Source: Chloroflexota bacterium | GTDB taxonomy: Bacteria > Chloroflexota > Anaerolineae > Caldilineales > Caldilineaceae | Length of the DNA: 38,577 nt | NCBI GenBank assembly: GCA_030058085.1 | Contig: JASGTU010000427.1 | Coordinates: forward strand, 1 to 38,577 | Direction: 5' to 3' | Shown here: positions 17,383-25,471 of the stretch, piece by piece | How the letters are laid out: each line of letters starts with the position of its first letter | Position numbering within the stretch: the first letter of the stretch is position 1 | The notes under the pieces: generated by a model | Database searches by the model: none | Told to the model about the DNA's origin: nothing | Seen by the model: the letters and a program-made list of their open reading frames with translations, nothing else | Program-made: the position numbers and the translations under genes

Positions 17383-18504
17383 ATGACAGAAAGCAATCCG
17401 GACGTATTTTGGGTGTTTGCCGGCGCCTATACTCGCCGCGAACCGCATGTGGATGGCAAGAGCAAGGGCATTCATGTGCTGCGTTTCGACACGGCTTTAG
17501 GCGAGCTTCGCCCGTTGTTCGACATACCTGGCCTGGACAACCCCTCCTACGTGGCGCTTCATCCCCAAGGCCAATTTCTGTACGCCGTGAACGAGATCAG
17601 CGACTATCAGGGCAAGGCAGCAGGGGCTGTGTCGGCCTACCGCGTCGACCCGGCAGCGGGCAGCTTTGAACTGCTCAACGAGCAGTCTACACATGGCGGA
17701 TCGCCTAGTTACATTACGGTGGATAGGGAGGGCCGCCATGTATTGGTGTCGAATTATGGCGGCGGCAGCGCCGCGGTGCTGCCGGTGAGATCTGACGGTT
17801 CGCTGGGAAGCGTAAGCGACCTCGTACACCATCAGGGATCAAGCGTACATCTGCCACGGCAGGATGCCCCGCATCCGCACTCGATCAACCTGGACCCCGA
17901 AGAACGATATGCGTTTGTTCCCGATCTTGGGATCGATAAGGTGATGATTTACCGTTATGATGGAGAGAATGGCAAGTTGCTTGCCAATAACGAACAGCCG
18001 TGGGCAAGGGTGAAGTCGGGGGCGGGACCGCGCCACTTGGCCTTCCACCCGCGGGCCGGCTTCGCATATGTGATCAACGAGTTGGACTCCACCATCAGCG
18101 CGTACCGGCGCGATTCCGAAAAAGGGACATTGACCGAGCTTCAGACGGTGTCGACGCTGCCCGAAGGCTTTCAGGGTCGGAACACCTGCGCCGATATCCA
18201 TGTGCATCCGTCGGGTCGTTTCGTCTATGGATCGAATCGCGGACACGACAGCATTGCCGTCTTTGCCTTTGATGAGAAGAGCGGCCATCTGTCGCTGCGC
18301 GAGCACGTTTCGACCCAGGGAAGCTGTCCACGCGGTTTTGCGTTGGATCCATCGGGACGCTATTTGCTGGCGGCAAACCAGAACAGCGACACGATTGTCG
18401 TGTTCAGCATTGACGCCAAGAGCGGCGCTGTGCGCCCGACAGGCGTACGCGCTGAGGCGTCGACTCCGGTTTGTATCAAATTGTTGGCGGCACATCGAGA
18501 CTAG
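17383..18504 (+). CDS. beta-propeller lactonase (6-phosphogluconolactonase YbhE/Pgl type)
   Basis: A 373-residue seven-bladed propeller of the COG2706 lactonase family. Blade repeats recur along the protein, for example PSYITVDREGRHVLVSNYGG, PHSINLDPEERYAF, PRHLAFHPRAGFAYVIN, ADIHVHPSGRFVYGSNRG and PRGFALDPSGRYLLAANQ. E. coli Pgl of this family hydrolyses 6-phosphogluconolactone, but other members act on different sugar lactones. No signal peptide is visible, so it is cytoplasmic. The gene starts 25 bp after the methyltransferase gene; GAGAAGGAG lies 12 nt before the ATG, slightly far. Upstream in-frame codons run into the previous gene and are not counted. It may open a lactone made by the Gfo/Idh/MocA dehydrogenase encoded 3 kb upstream. 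Confidence 0.85.
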   Translation: MTESNPDVFWVFAGAYTRREPHVDGKSKGIHVLRFDTALGELRPLFDIPGLDNPSYVALHPQGQFLYAVNEISDYQGKAAGAVSAYRVDPAAGSFELLNEQSTHGGSPSYITVDREGRHVLVSNYGGGSAAVLPVRSDGSLGSVSDLVHHQGSSVHLPRQDAPHPHSINLDPEERYAFVPDLGIDKVMIYRYDGENGKLLANNEQPWARVKSGAGPRHLAFHPRAGFAYVINELDSTISAYRRDSEKGTLTELQTVSTLPEGFQGRNTCADIHVHPSGRFVYGSNRGHDSIAVFAFDEKSGHLSLREHVSTQGSCPRGFALDPSGRYLLAANQNSDTIVVFSIDAKSGAVRPTGVRAEASTPVCIKLLAAHRD

Positions 18505-18823
18505 AGATAACCTCAGCGCCCGTATCGTACCACCTGACGATCCATTTCAAATCTGAACCAGAATAGCGGTCGCGCAGTGCGTAGCGTTTGTGCACGTTTT
18601 CTGCCGGCGGGAGACTGGCATGGCGCGCGGGCCGTGCGATGTTGGCGTCTGCGACATGAGCCCTTACGTTCTTCTCTTCTTTGCGCGCCCACAACGAAAG
18701 ACGCCCTTGTGCAAGGTATGCTGTGCCGCGGGAATACCTGCGCGGCGCAAGACAATGGCGCCGCGCAGAAAGCGCCAGGCCGATTGTGCACCGGGGCGCA
18801 GATGACTTCACTGAGGAGAGGCG
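18505..18823 (+). other. 319-bp leader region before the hydrogenase operon, no gene
   Basis: No convincing coding frame. A 136-codon plus-strand frame from 18577 runs into the first hydrogenase gene and has no family resemblance. The second half is structured (see the hairpin at 18738-18768), and AGGTAT (18714-18719) with ATACCT (18734-18739) forms a further inverted repeat just before it. I find no clear -35/-10 pair, although the operon promoter should be here. Confidence 0.5.
18738..18768. repeat. perfect 11-bp stem-loop in the hydrogenase operon leader
   Basis: CTGCGCGGCGC (18738-18748) and GCGCCGCGCAG (18758-18768) pair perfectly around a 9-nt loop. No T-run follows on either strand, so it is not a standard terminator. 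It ends 55 bp before the first operon gene. Its AGGTAT/ATACCT neighbour overlaps the left arm by two bases, so the two structures would compete. Confidence 0.55.
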
Positions 18824-19348
18824 ATGATGTGGCTGTATTTGGTACTAGTGGCAGGCATGGTTCTGTGCGGCATACAGGCAGCACGGGCGCGGCGTTTGAT
18901 CGTGTCCGTGCTGTGGCTGGCTGGCGTGAGCGTGCTTGTGGCTGTCATCCTCTATGCCATGAACGCACCACTGGTATCGGCTATTGAACTGAGCGTAGGG
19001 GCTGGTCTAGTTACGGTCATCTTTGTCTTCGCGATTGGCCTTGCCGGTGAGCTGACACGCGATTTACCGTCGCTCATCCCGCGCCCCTTGGCGGTGGCGG
19101 TGAGCATAATCGCTGCCGGTTGGCTGGGTTGGCTGCTGTGGCCTGCTATGCCGGCTGCGGAGCCCGCTGAGACCGCCTCCTTTCAGACCGTCTTGTGGGA
19201 GATGCGGGCGGTCGATGTATGGGTGCAAATCGCTCTCATTCTTGCCGGCGTGCTGGGTATCTTGAATCTGGTTGTCGACGCTCCGGCGGGCATTGAAGTT
19301 GTGCAGGCAGATCACGCCGCGACAGCGGAAGAAGAGGTTGCCGCATGA
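18824..19348 (+). CDS. hydrogenase membrane subunit, DUF4040 (MbhD/MrpB)/NuoJ-like
   Basis: A 174-residue membrane protein with about five hydrophobic segments. The segment AIELSVGAGLVTVIFVFAIGLAGEL resembles the DUF4040 helix of MbhD and of the MrpA C-terminus. It also resembles the bulged third helix of NuoJ, which links the hydrogenase or quinone module to the ion-pumping arm. This is the first gene of the ten-gene operon. GAGGAGAG (18813-18820) precedes two adjacent ATGs (18824, 18827). The C-terminal 25 residues are acidic and probably face the cytoplasm. It overlaps the next gene by ATGA. Confidence 0.75.
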   Translation: MMWLYLVLVAGMVLCGIQAARARRLIVSVLWLAGVSVLVAVILYAMNAPLVSAIELSVGAGLVTVIFVFAIGLAGELTRDLPSLIPRPLAVAVSIIAAGWLGWLLWPAMPAAEPAETASFQTVLWEMRAVDVWVQIALILAGVLGILNLVVDAPAGIEVVQADHAATAEEEVAA

Positions 19349-19668
19349 TGTCTGAGCTTTCGGCGCAATCTGTGCAGATCGTGTTTGCCGGGATCATCCT
19401 GCTGTTTGGCATCGGGCTTATTGGCCTGATGATCACCCGTAACCTGATAAAAATCGTCATTCTGTTGCAACTCATGGCGAAAGCCGCAATCCTCGGTATG
19501 GCGCTGGCGGGCAACGTCGCGGGCAAGCCCGGACTTGGTCAAAGCCTCGCCGTTACGGTGATTGTCGTGGATACAGTTGTCGCCGTCATTGCGCTTGCTC
19601 TGGCTGTGCAGGTGCAAAAGACGTGGGGCACGCTTGATCTAAAGGATCTGTCCACCCTGCGGAGATAA
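19345..19668 (+). CDS. hydrogenase membrane subunit, NuoK/MrpC/MbhG/HyfE-like
   Basis: A 107-residue protein with three transmembrane helices, the size and layout of NuoK and MrpC. The helix 1-2 junction reads ITRNLIKIVILLQLMAKA and helix 3 reads LAVTVIVVDTVVAVIALALAV. Aligned by eye with NuoK, the conserved membrane glutamate of helix 2 (E36 in E. coli) is Gln here, and that of helix 3 (E72) is Asp. NuoK carries part of the proton path between the coupling site and the antiporter-like subunits, so these changes matter for ion specificity. The gene overlaps the upstream gene by 4 bp, and the NuoL-like gene begins 6 bp later. Confidence 0.82.
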   Translation: MMSELSAQSVQIVFAGIILLFGIGLIGLMITRNLIKIVILLQLMAKAAILGMALAGNVAGKPGLGQSLAVTVIVVDTVVAVIALALAVQVQKTWGTLDLKDLSTLRR

Positions 19669-19674
19669 TGGTTT

Positions 19675-21420
19675 ATGCTTGCTATATTGATTTGGCTGGC
19701 AATTGGTCTGCCGGTCGTGGGCGGGTTAGTTGTGGCGTTTGTCGGCGATAGCCGGGAAAAGCTCCAGCATGTTGTGGCAGTTGGCTTCTCGGCGGCTGCA
19801 GCGGTCGCGGCACTGGCGATACTGCCGCAGGCTGGCGCAGATGCCGCTGTCAGCGTCTCGTTTGGCCCCATGTTCGGCGACTTGACTTTTGTCCCCGACG
19901 GGCTTGGCGCGTTTCTTGCAGCCGTAGCGACCGTGGTCGGCTGTCTGGCTGTCGTGTTCTCGGTAGACTACATGGCGGGCGAGGCCGAGTTGGGGCGCTA
20001 TTACTCGCTAGTCCTGTACTTCATCGGCGCGATGGCTGCGCTGGCATTGACAAGCAATCTCTTCTTCCTGTTCCTCTTCTGGGAGATCACGGCGCTCTGT
20101 TCATATGCGCTCATATCGTTCTATAACGATGATCCGAAAGCGGTGGCTGGGGGCATCAAGGCGCTCATCATCACCCAGTTTGGCGGAGTCGGGCTGCTGG
20201 CGTTGGCGTTGGCGGCCTACGCTCAGACAGGCAGTTTTGAGATCTCGACCTTTTTGGCCGCCGCGCCGAGCATTCCAGCAGTAGTTTTGAGCGTAATGGC
20301 GTATGGGGCGCTGCTGGCGGCGGCCGCCAAGTCGGCACAGTTCCCGTTTCACACGTGGCTGCCGGACGCAATGGAAGCGCCGACGCCGGTCAGCGCGTTG
20401 ATCCATGCCGCCACCATGGTGAACGCAGGGATCTACCTGCTGGCGCGGCTCTACCCGGCCTTCGCGGACGTGCCGGGCTGGCGCACCGCGGTGGTGCTTG
20501 TCGGCGTCGTCTCGGCGCTGATTGCGGCGCTCATGGCCGTCGTGGCGACGGATCTGAAGCGGCTGCTCGCCTATTCGACGGTCAGCCAGCTAGGCTATAT
20601 GGTCTATGCGGTGGGCGCGGGCGGCGTCTTTGCCAGCCAATTTCACCTGTTGAGCCATGCCGTATTTAAGGCGTTGTTGTTCCTTGCAGCCGGTTCGATC
20701 ATCCACTCGTTGGGCACGCGTGATATGCGCAAAATGGGCGGCGTGGGCCGGCAGATGCCGTTTGTGCGCAACGTGTTTATCATCGGCGCGATTGCCCTGA
20801 TTGGGTTGCCGCCGCTGAATGGCTTCTGGAGCAAGGAGCTCATCCTCGAAGAGGGCTTGTTGCATGGGCCAGGTTGGGCGTACGCGCTGATGCTGGCTGG
20901 TGTGGCGTTGACAGCGTTGTACACGTTGCGCGGCGTGTCGATGGTCTTCTTCAGTGAAGACGCCGGACCACACGGTCACGACGCCGGACGGGCGATGAAG
21001 ACGTCTCTTGGCATTCTGGCTGTGGGGACGTTTGTGACATGGCTACTCGTGGGAAGCTTCAGCCGGATGATGGCGGAGACTTTGCCCCTGCATGGATTGC
21101 ATGAATTGACGATAGCTCAGTTGGCATCTGAGATTTCCGGCGCGCCGGCTACCTACCTAGCGTTAGGCGCAGCTTTGATCGGGCTGGCTGCATGGCAGTG
21201 GCGTAGACGCATACCTGGGGCTCAACAGAGTCCGGGCTGGCTGTTGGCTGCCACGGAGAGCAGTTTTGGCTTGGAAACGGCCAACCGATTGATTGTGACG
21301 GCAGTACAGAAAGCAGGGGCGTTCCTGCAACGGACGCAGACAGGCCAGCTCAACTGGAATGTTGCCGGTTTAGCGTTTGGCCTGATCGCAGTCCTAATCA
21401 TCTTGGCCTGGAGCGTCTAG
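19675..21420 (+). CDS. hydrogenase proton/ion-pumping subunit, NuoL-like antiporter family
   Basis: A 581-residue antiporter-like subunit with about 16 membrane segments. Key charged residues are present: Glu in FLFWEITALCSY (helix 5), Lys in AAAAKSAQFPFHTWLPDAMEA (helix 7, the NuoL-type signature), Lys in ATDLKRLLAYSTVSQLGYM (helix 8) and Lys in GFWSKELIL (helix 12). The C terminus keeps a lateral-helix-like stretch and a final helix after LQRTQTGQLNW, as in NuoL and MrpA. It should translocate H+ or Na+ when the hydrogenase turns over. The start at 19675 follows GGAG at about 13 nt. Only one base separates its stop from the next ATG. Confidence 0.9.
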   Translation: MLAILIWLAIGLPVVGGLVVAFVGDSREKLQHVVAVGFSAAAAVAALAILPQAGADAAVSVSFGPMFGDLTFVPDGLGAFLAAVATVVGCLAVVFSVDYMAGEAELGRYYSLVLYFIGAMAALALTSNLFFLFLFWEITALCSYALISFYNDDPKAVAGGIKALIITQFGGVGLLALALAAYAQTGSFEISTFLAAAPSIPAVVLSVMAYGALLAAAAKSAQFPFHTWLPDAMEAPTPVSALIHAATMVNAGIYLLARLYPAFADVPGWRTAVVLVGVVSALIAALMAVVATDLKRLLAYSTVSQLGYMVYAVGAGGVFASQFHLLSHAVFKALLFLAAGSIIHSLGTRDMRKMGGVGRQMPFVRNVFIIGAIALIGLPPLNGFWSKELILEEGLLHGPGWAYALMLAGVALTALYTLRGVSMVFFSEDAGPHGHDAGRAMKTSLGILAVGTFVTWLLVGSFSRMMAETLPLHGLHELTIAQLASEISGAPATYLALGAALIGLAAWQWRRRIPGAQQSPGWLLAATESSFGLETANRLIVTAVQKAGAFLQRTQTGQLNWNVAGLAFGLIAVLIILAWSV

Positions 21421-21421
21421 C

Positions 21422-22939
21422 ATGAGCGTGAATTCAGCGGTAGTGATGATCTTTCTGCCACTAATCATGGCGCCGGTGATCTACTTGTTCGGTCGCGCGG
21501 TCGAAAAGACTCGCCCGGAATGGATCACAACCGCTGTTAACTCGGCGGCGCTGCTGGTGATGGCTGTGATGTGGATCCCCTACGTTCTGACCGTGCGCCA
21601 ATTCGCCGTAAACGGCCCTATCGAACTCGTCTACGGAGAGGTATCGCTGGTCGTGGACGGTGTGAGCCTCTTGTTGGCGGCAGTGGCGTTGGCGTTGGGC
21701 ACGTTGGTCGTGTTCTATTCTAAGGCCCAGATGTCGGGCAAGCTGGGCGACGAGAAGTACTATTCTTCCGTCATCGCGATGACGGGGATGATCATTGGGC
21801 TTGGATGCGCCAACGACCTGTTTAACCTGTGGGTCTGGTTCGAGGGTATGGCCGTTTCGTCCTATTTGCTCGTCGTATTCTACCGAGATCGTCCATCGGC
21901 GCTGGAGGCGGGCGTTAAGTACCTGGTCCAGAGCGCTATCGGTTCAGTAACGGTCCTGATTGGCATTGCGCTGGTCTTCGCTTATACGGGTGAAGTTGGC
22001 TTCGAGGCGCTGGCCGCGGCAAACCTGGCGACGCCGGTCCTGCTGGGGGTAGGGGCGCTGTTCACCATCGGCTTCGGGGTGAAGATTGCCTTAGTGCCTA
22101 TGCACACCTGGCTGCCCGACGCGCATGCGCAAGCGCCAAGCGGGATCAGCGCGCTGCTATCCGGCGTGGTGATTGAAGCCGGGCTGATAGCGCTGCTGCG
22201 CGTGCTTGGCGTTCTGTCGGGCGACGTAATGCCGTCCTGGGGCGTGCTGTTGATGGTCCTCGCCGCGGTGAATATGCTTCTGGGCAATCTCATGGCGTTA
22301 CGGCAGAAGCAGGTTAAGCGGCTGCTTGCCTATTCGAGCTTAAGCCATGTGGGCTATATGTTGCTCGGCATCGGCATTGCCATCTATGCCGGGCAGCCGG
22401 GCGGCGCCCAAGGCGGCCTGTTCCATCTGGTCAGCCACGGCATGATGAAGGGCTTGGCGTTCCTTGCCGCCGGCGCGTTGATCTATGCCGCCAGCGGCGC
22501 TAGTCACGATACTAGCCAAGACCACGGCCTAACTCTCTCTGACCTGGACGGTGCGGCGCGGCGGTATCCATTTACGGCGTTGGCGTTGAGCATCGCCGTA
22601 CTAGGGCTCGGCGGTTTACCGCCGCTTGTAGGCTTTATGTCCAAGTGGCAGATTTTTGTGGCAGGATTCGAGGCGCAGAGCGTCGCCGTCGCAGCCCTGG
22701 TGGTCTTTGCGGCGTTGAACAGCGTCCTGTCGCTGGCGTACTATGCGCCGATGGTCAACGCGGTATACCGACGCCAGCCATCCGCGGCCATTGCGGGGGG
22801 CGTCGACTTGCCGGTTTCAATGCAGATACCGATGGCTGTGTTAACGCTCGCCGTGATTGCGGTTGGCTTCTGGCCGCGCCTGGTATACTGGCTCATCGTT
22901 CCGGCGGGCAGCGCACTGAGCGCAGCATTCGGCGGCTAA
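21422..22939 (+). CDS. hydrogenase ion-pumping subunit, NuoN/NuoM/MrpD/MbhH-like
   Basis: A second antiporter-like subunit, 505 residues with about 14 membrane segments. It has Glu in LWVWFEGMAVSSY, Lys in GFGVKIALVPMHTWLPDAHA, Lys in RQKQVKRLLAYSSLSHVGYM and Lys in LVGFMSKWQIF, matching the conserved half-channel residues. It lacks the long C-terminal lateral helix of NuoL and resembles NuoM/NuoN and MrpD/MbhH. With the NuoL-like neighbour it gives two pumping units, one fewer than the three in complex I. Its start lies one base after the previous stop, so translation is coupled. Confidence 0.9.
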   Translation: MSVNSAVVMIFLPLIMAPVIYLFGRAVEKTRPEWITTAVNSAALLVMAVMWIPYVLTVRQFAVNGPIELVYGEVSLVVDGVSLLLAAVALALGTLVVFYSKAQMSGKLGDEKYYSSVIAMTGMIIGLGCANDLFNLWVWFEGMAVSSYLLVVFYRDRPSALEAGVKYLVQSAIGSVTVLIGIALVFAYTGEVGFEALAAANLATPVLLGVGALFTIGFGVKIALVPMHTWLPDAHAQAPSGISALLSGVVIEAGLIALLRVLGVLSGDVMPSWGVLLMVLAAVNMLLGNLMALRQKQVKRLLAYSSLSHVGYMLLGIGIAIYAGQPGGAQGGLFHLVSHGMMKGLAFLAAGALIYAASGASHDTSQDHGLTLSDLDGAARRYPFTALALSIAVLGLGGLPPLVGFMSKWQIFVAGFEAQSVAVAALVVFAALNSVLSLAYYAPMVNAVYRRQPSAAIAGGVDLPVSMQIPMAVLTLAVIAVGFWPRLVYWLIVPAGSALSAAFGG

Positions 22940-22971
22940 GGCGCGAACTCAGCAACAAGGGACTCGAATCA

Positions 22972-23286
22972 ATGGACAAGATTATCCTCAGCCCACCAAT
23001 TGCCTTCCTGATCAACTTCGGTTTGGTAGCCTTGTTGAGCGGACTTGGAGGATACGCAGCGTTTCGAGGCAAGCAATCGGCGGAAAAATCCAGCACCTAT
23101 TCGAGCGGCGAGGCTGCGCCGGTGAGTTTCGGCGCTCCAGGCTATCGCCCGTTTTTCGTGATTGCGCTGTTTTTTGCCGTGCTACATTTGGGCGTCTTGG
23201 TGCTAGGCACAAGTACGCCTTCGATGACGAGTTTTGCGTTTCTCGCGGGGCTGATCGTCGCTCTGTGGGCGTTGATCTTGGGATAA
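22972..23286 (+). CDS. hydrogenase membrane subunit, NuoA-like
   Basis: A 104-residue protein with three hydrophobic helices. After helix 1 it carries AEKSSTYSSGEAAPVSFGAPGYRPFFVIALFF, which matches the NuoA loop signature (YxSGxxP followed by RxxFxVxxLxF). That loop in complex I lies at the quinone-site entrance next to NuoB, NuoD and NuoH. The acidic FDVE motif of NuoA helix 2 is replaced by FAVLHLG. The ATG at 22972 has AAGGGA upstream; a longer open frame reaching back into the previous gene is not used. NuoA-type subunits are not standard parts of the well-studied formate hydrogenlyase or Ech hydrogenases. Confidence 0.75.
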   Translation: MDKIILSPPIAFLINFGLVALLSGLGGYAAFRGKQSAEKSSTYSSGEAAPVSFGAPGYRPFFVIALFFAVLHLGVLVLGTSTPSMTSFAFLAGLIVALWALILG

Positions 23287-23298
23287 GGAAAGGGCAGA

Positions 23299-23844
23299 AT
23301 GAGCGTTCAACTGGACAAGCCTTGGCAGAGGATTCTGGATGAAGTAGCGACGTGGGCGCGCAAGAACTCGCCCTGGGCCATTCACTACAACAGCGGTTCG
23401 TGCAACGGCTGTGACATCGAGATTCTCGCCGCCCTGACGCCGCGTTACGACGTGGAGCGGTTGGGCGTGACGCTGCACGGCAGCCCGCGCCATGCCGATG
23501 TGCTGATCTGTACGGGGCCGGTGACGCGTCAGTCAGCCGATCGCTTGCGGCGCATCTACGAGCAGATGCCGGAACCGAAGTTTGTGGTCGCCGTCGGTTC
23601 GTGCGCCCTCACTGGCGGCGTGTTCCATGACGGCTACAATTGCCTGGGCGGGATCGAGAAGGTGATTCCGGTTGATGTGTTTGTGCCGGGTTGCCCGCCG
23701 CGCCCGGAGGCGATCATTGACGGAGTGGTTAAGCTGTTGCAGAAGGTTGACCCTGACCGTACTCCTGCGAGAGCCGGCTCGGAAATCGTTTCAGAAAAGG
23801 AAGACACACATGGAAGCTACGACAGAAACCCTGCAACGGACTGA
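23299..23844 (+). CDS. group 4 [NiFe] hydrogenase small subunit (NuoB/HycG/EchC-like)
   Basis: A 181-residue Fe-S protein that would hold the proximal [4Fe-4S] cluster (N2 equivalent). Its four ligand cysteines are visible: C35 and C38 in SGSCNGCDIE, C102 in VGSCALTGG and C132 in PGCPPRPE. SGSCNGCDIEI is typical of group 4 hydrogenase small subunits, whereas complex I NuoB has adjacent cysteines (ACCA). There is no signal peptide, so the protein faces the cytoplasm. GGAAAGGG precedes the ATG. Its last 35 bp overlap the large-subunit gene. Confidence 0.93.
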   Translation: MSVQLDKPWQRILDEVATWARKNSPWAIHYNSGSCNGCDIEILAALTPRYDVERLGVTLHGSPRHADVLICTGPVTRQSADRLRRIYEQMPEPKFVVAVGSCALTGGVFHDGYNCLGGIEKVIPVDVFVPGCPPRPEAIIDGVVKLLQKVDPDRTPARAGSEIVSEKEDTHGSYDRNPATD

Positions 23845-25471
23845 AGCGCTTCTGGAGCCTTGGCGCGAGCGAATGCAAACGCCGGAACCGGATCGCATCT
23901 ACCTGTCCATTGGCCCTGATGAGCTGTTGGACGTGGTGCGTACTCTGCATGATGCGCGCTGGGGGTATTTGTCGACGATTTCCGGCATCGACCCGTCGGC
24001 TGAAGACAGCGAGATGGAAGTGCTCTATCACTTCTGTTCCGGGCCGATCGTGGTCACGCTGCGCGTGGCCCTGTCGCGCGAGCATCCGACGACGCCCAGC
24101 GTATGCAGCATCATTCCGTCTGCGAGCATCCAGGAACGCGAACTGATCGAGATGTTGGGGATCGACGTTGTGAATACCCCCGACCAGAGCTTGCTATACT
24201 TGCCCGACGACTGGCCGGAGGATCTGTATCCGCTGCGCCGCGATTTTGATCCGGCTGAGATCGCCAAACGTGAGCCGCGCAAGCACAGCAAGGCGCATAC
24301 GGATAGTGATAAGTTCGTTGTCCCAATTGGACCGCAGCATCCTGCACTCAAGGAACCGGCGCATTTTGAGTTCACGCTCGACGGCGAGATCGTAACCGGG
24401 GCATCGGTGCGTCTGGGGTATGCACATCGCGGGATCGAACGAGCGACGCAGAATATGAACTGGACGCAGAACCTCTACCTGCTGGAGCGGGTGTGCGGGA
24501 TCTGTTCTCACATTCACGCTGAGGCGTACTGTCTCGGCGTAGAGCATCTGGCGGGAGTCGAAGTTCCGGCGCGGGCGCGCGTGATTCGCGAGATCGTAGC
24601 CGGTCTTGAGCGCATCCACAGCCATCTGCTCTGGTTCGGCGTGGCGGCACACGAGGCCGGTTTTGACACGCTGTTCATGTACTCCTGGCGCGACCGTGAG
24701 ACGGTATTGGATCTGCTCGAGGGGATCAGCGGCAATCGCATCAATTACTCGATCAACGTTCTTGGCGGCGTGAAATATGACATTACGCCCGAACTGACAG
24801 AGAAAATCTATAAGGGCATCGAATTCCTGGACGAGCGCGTACGTCATTACTTGAACGTGTCAACCAAAGATACGATGTTCTTGCAGCGAACTCGCGGGAT
24901 CGGCGTTATGACGAAAGAGCAGGCCGAAGCACTCGGGGCGCTCGGTCCGACGGCACGCGCATCCGGTGTGCTGCGGGACATCCGGGTGGACGCGCCATAT
25001 GGCGCGTATCTCGACTTCCCGGTCGAGCCGGTTGTGGAGACGGCTGGAGACTTGGAGGCGCGTTTCATCGTCCGCCTTGAAGAGATTCTGTCTACAGTCG
25101 TGATGATACGCGAGATGCTGGACAAATTGCCGGAAGGCGAGTTGACCACGCGCATGCCGCGGCGGGTGAAGGCAGGCGAGACGATCAGCCGCGTCGAGGC
25201 GCCGCGTGGCGAACTGTTCTACTACATTCGCAGCGCAGGCGGCGAGACGCCGGAGCGCATCAAGATTCGCACCCCGACCATTTTGAACTTGGGAACGGTA
25301 ATCGTTTCGGCGGTAGGCCACCAGTTTGCCGATATGCCGATGATCCTGGCGGGCGTCGACCCGTGCTTCTCCTGTAATGACCGCGCTGTGGAAGTGCGGT
25401 CTGCGGGAAGTGACCCCGAACCTTGGAGTTGGGAAAAGTTGCGACAATATGGGATAGAACACTATCGATGA
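23810..25471 (+). CDS. group 4 [NiFe] hydrogenase large subunit, fused NuoC-NuoD (HycE/HyfG-like)
   Basis: A 553-residue fusion. Residues 1-150 are the NuoC-type domain (RWGYLSTISGID; PLRRDFDP) and about 160-553 the NuoD/hydrogenase catalytic domain (VPIGPQHPALKEP; LGYAHRGIE). Both nickel-iron ligand pairs are present: C229/C232 in RVCGICSHIHA and C519/C522 in DPCFSCNDR. FMYSWRDRE is another group 4 hallmark. After R525 a 28-residue tail ends in KLRQYGIEHYR, similar to the HycE tail removed by HycI, and a protease gene closes the operon. The enzyme should therefore interconvert H+ and H2. The start at 23810 has AAAAGGAAG (23795-23803); a 46-codon upstream extension reading into the small-subunit gene is rejected. 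Confidence 0.94.
   Translation: MEATTETLQRTEALLEPWRERMQTPEPDRIYLSIGPDELLDVVRTLHDARWGYLSTISGIDPSAEDSEMEVLYHFCSGPIVVTLRVALSREHPTTPSVCSIIPSASIQERELIEMLGIDVVNTPDQSLLYLPDDWPEDLYPLRRDFDPAEIAKREPRKHSKAHTDSDKFVVPIGPQHPALKEPAHFEFTLDGEIVTGASVRLGYAHRGIERATQNMNWTQNLYLLERVCGICSHIHAEAYCLGVEHLAGVEVPARARVIREIVAGLERIHSHLLWFGVAAHEAGFDTLFMYSWRDRETVLDLLEGISGNRINYSINVLGGVKYDITPELTEKIYKGIEFLDERVRHYLNVSTKDTMFLQRTRGIGVMTKEQAEALGALGPTARASGVLRDIRVDAPYGAYLDFPVEPVVETAGDLEARFIVRLEEILSTVVMIREMLDKLPEGELTTRMPRRVKAGETISRVEAPRGELFYYIRSAGGETPERIKIRTPTILNLGTVIVSAVGHQFADMPMILAGVDPCFSCNDRAVEVRSAGSDPEPWSWEKLRQYGIEHYR

Noticed and set aside
18577-18987. A 136-codon plus-strand frame before the hydrogenase operon.
   Set aside because: It overlaps the first subunit gene by more than 160 bp, is Arg/Cys-rich in the manner of out-of-frame GC-rich DNA, and resembles no family.
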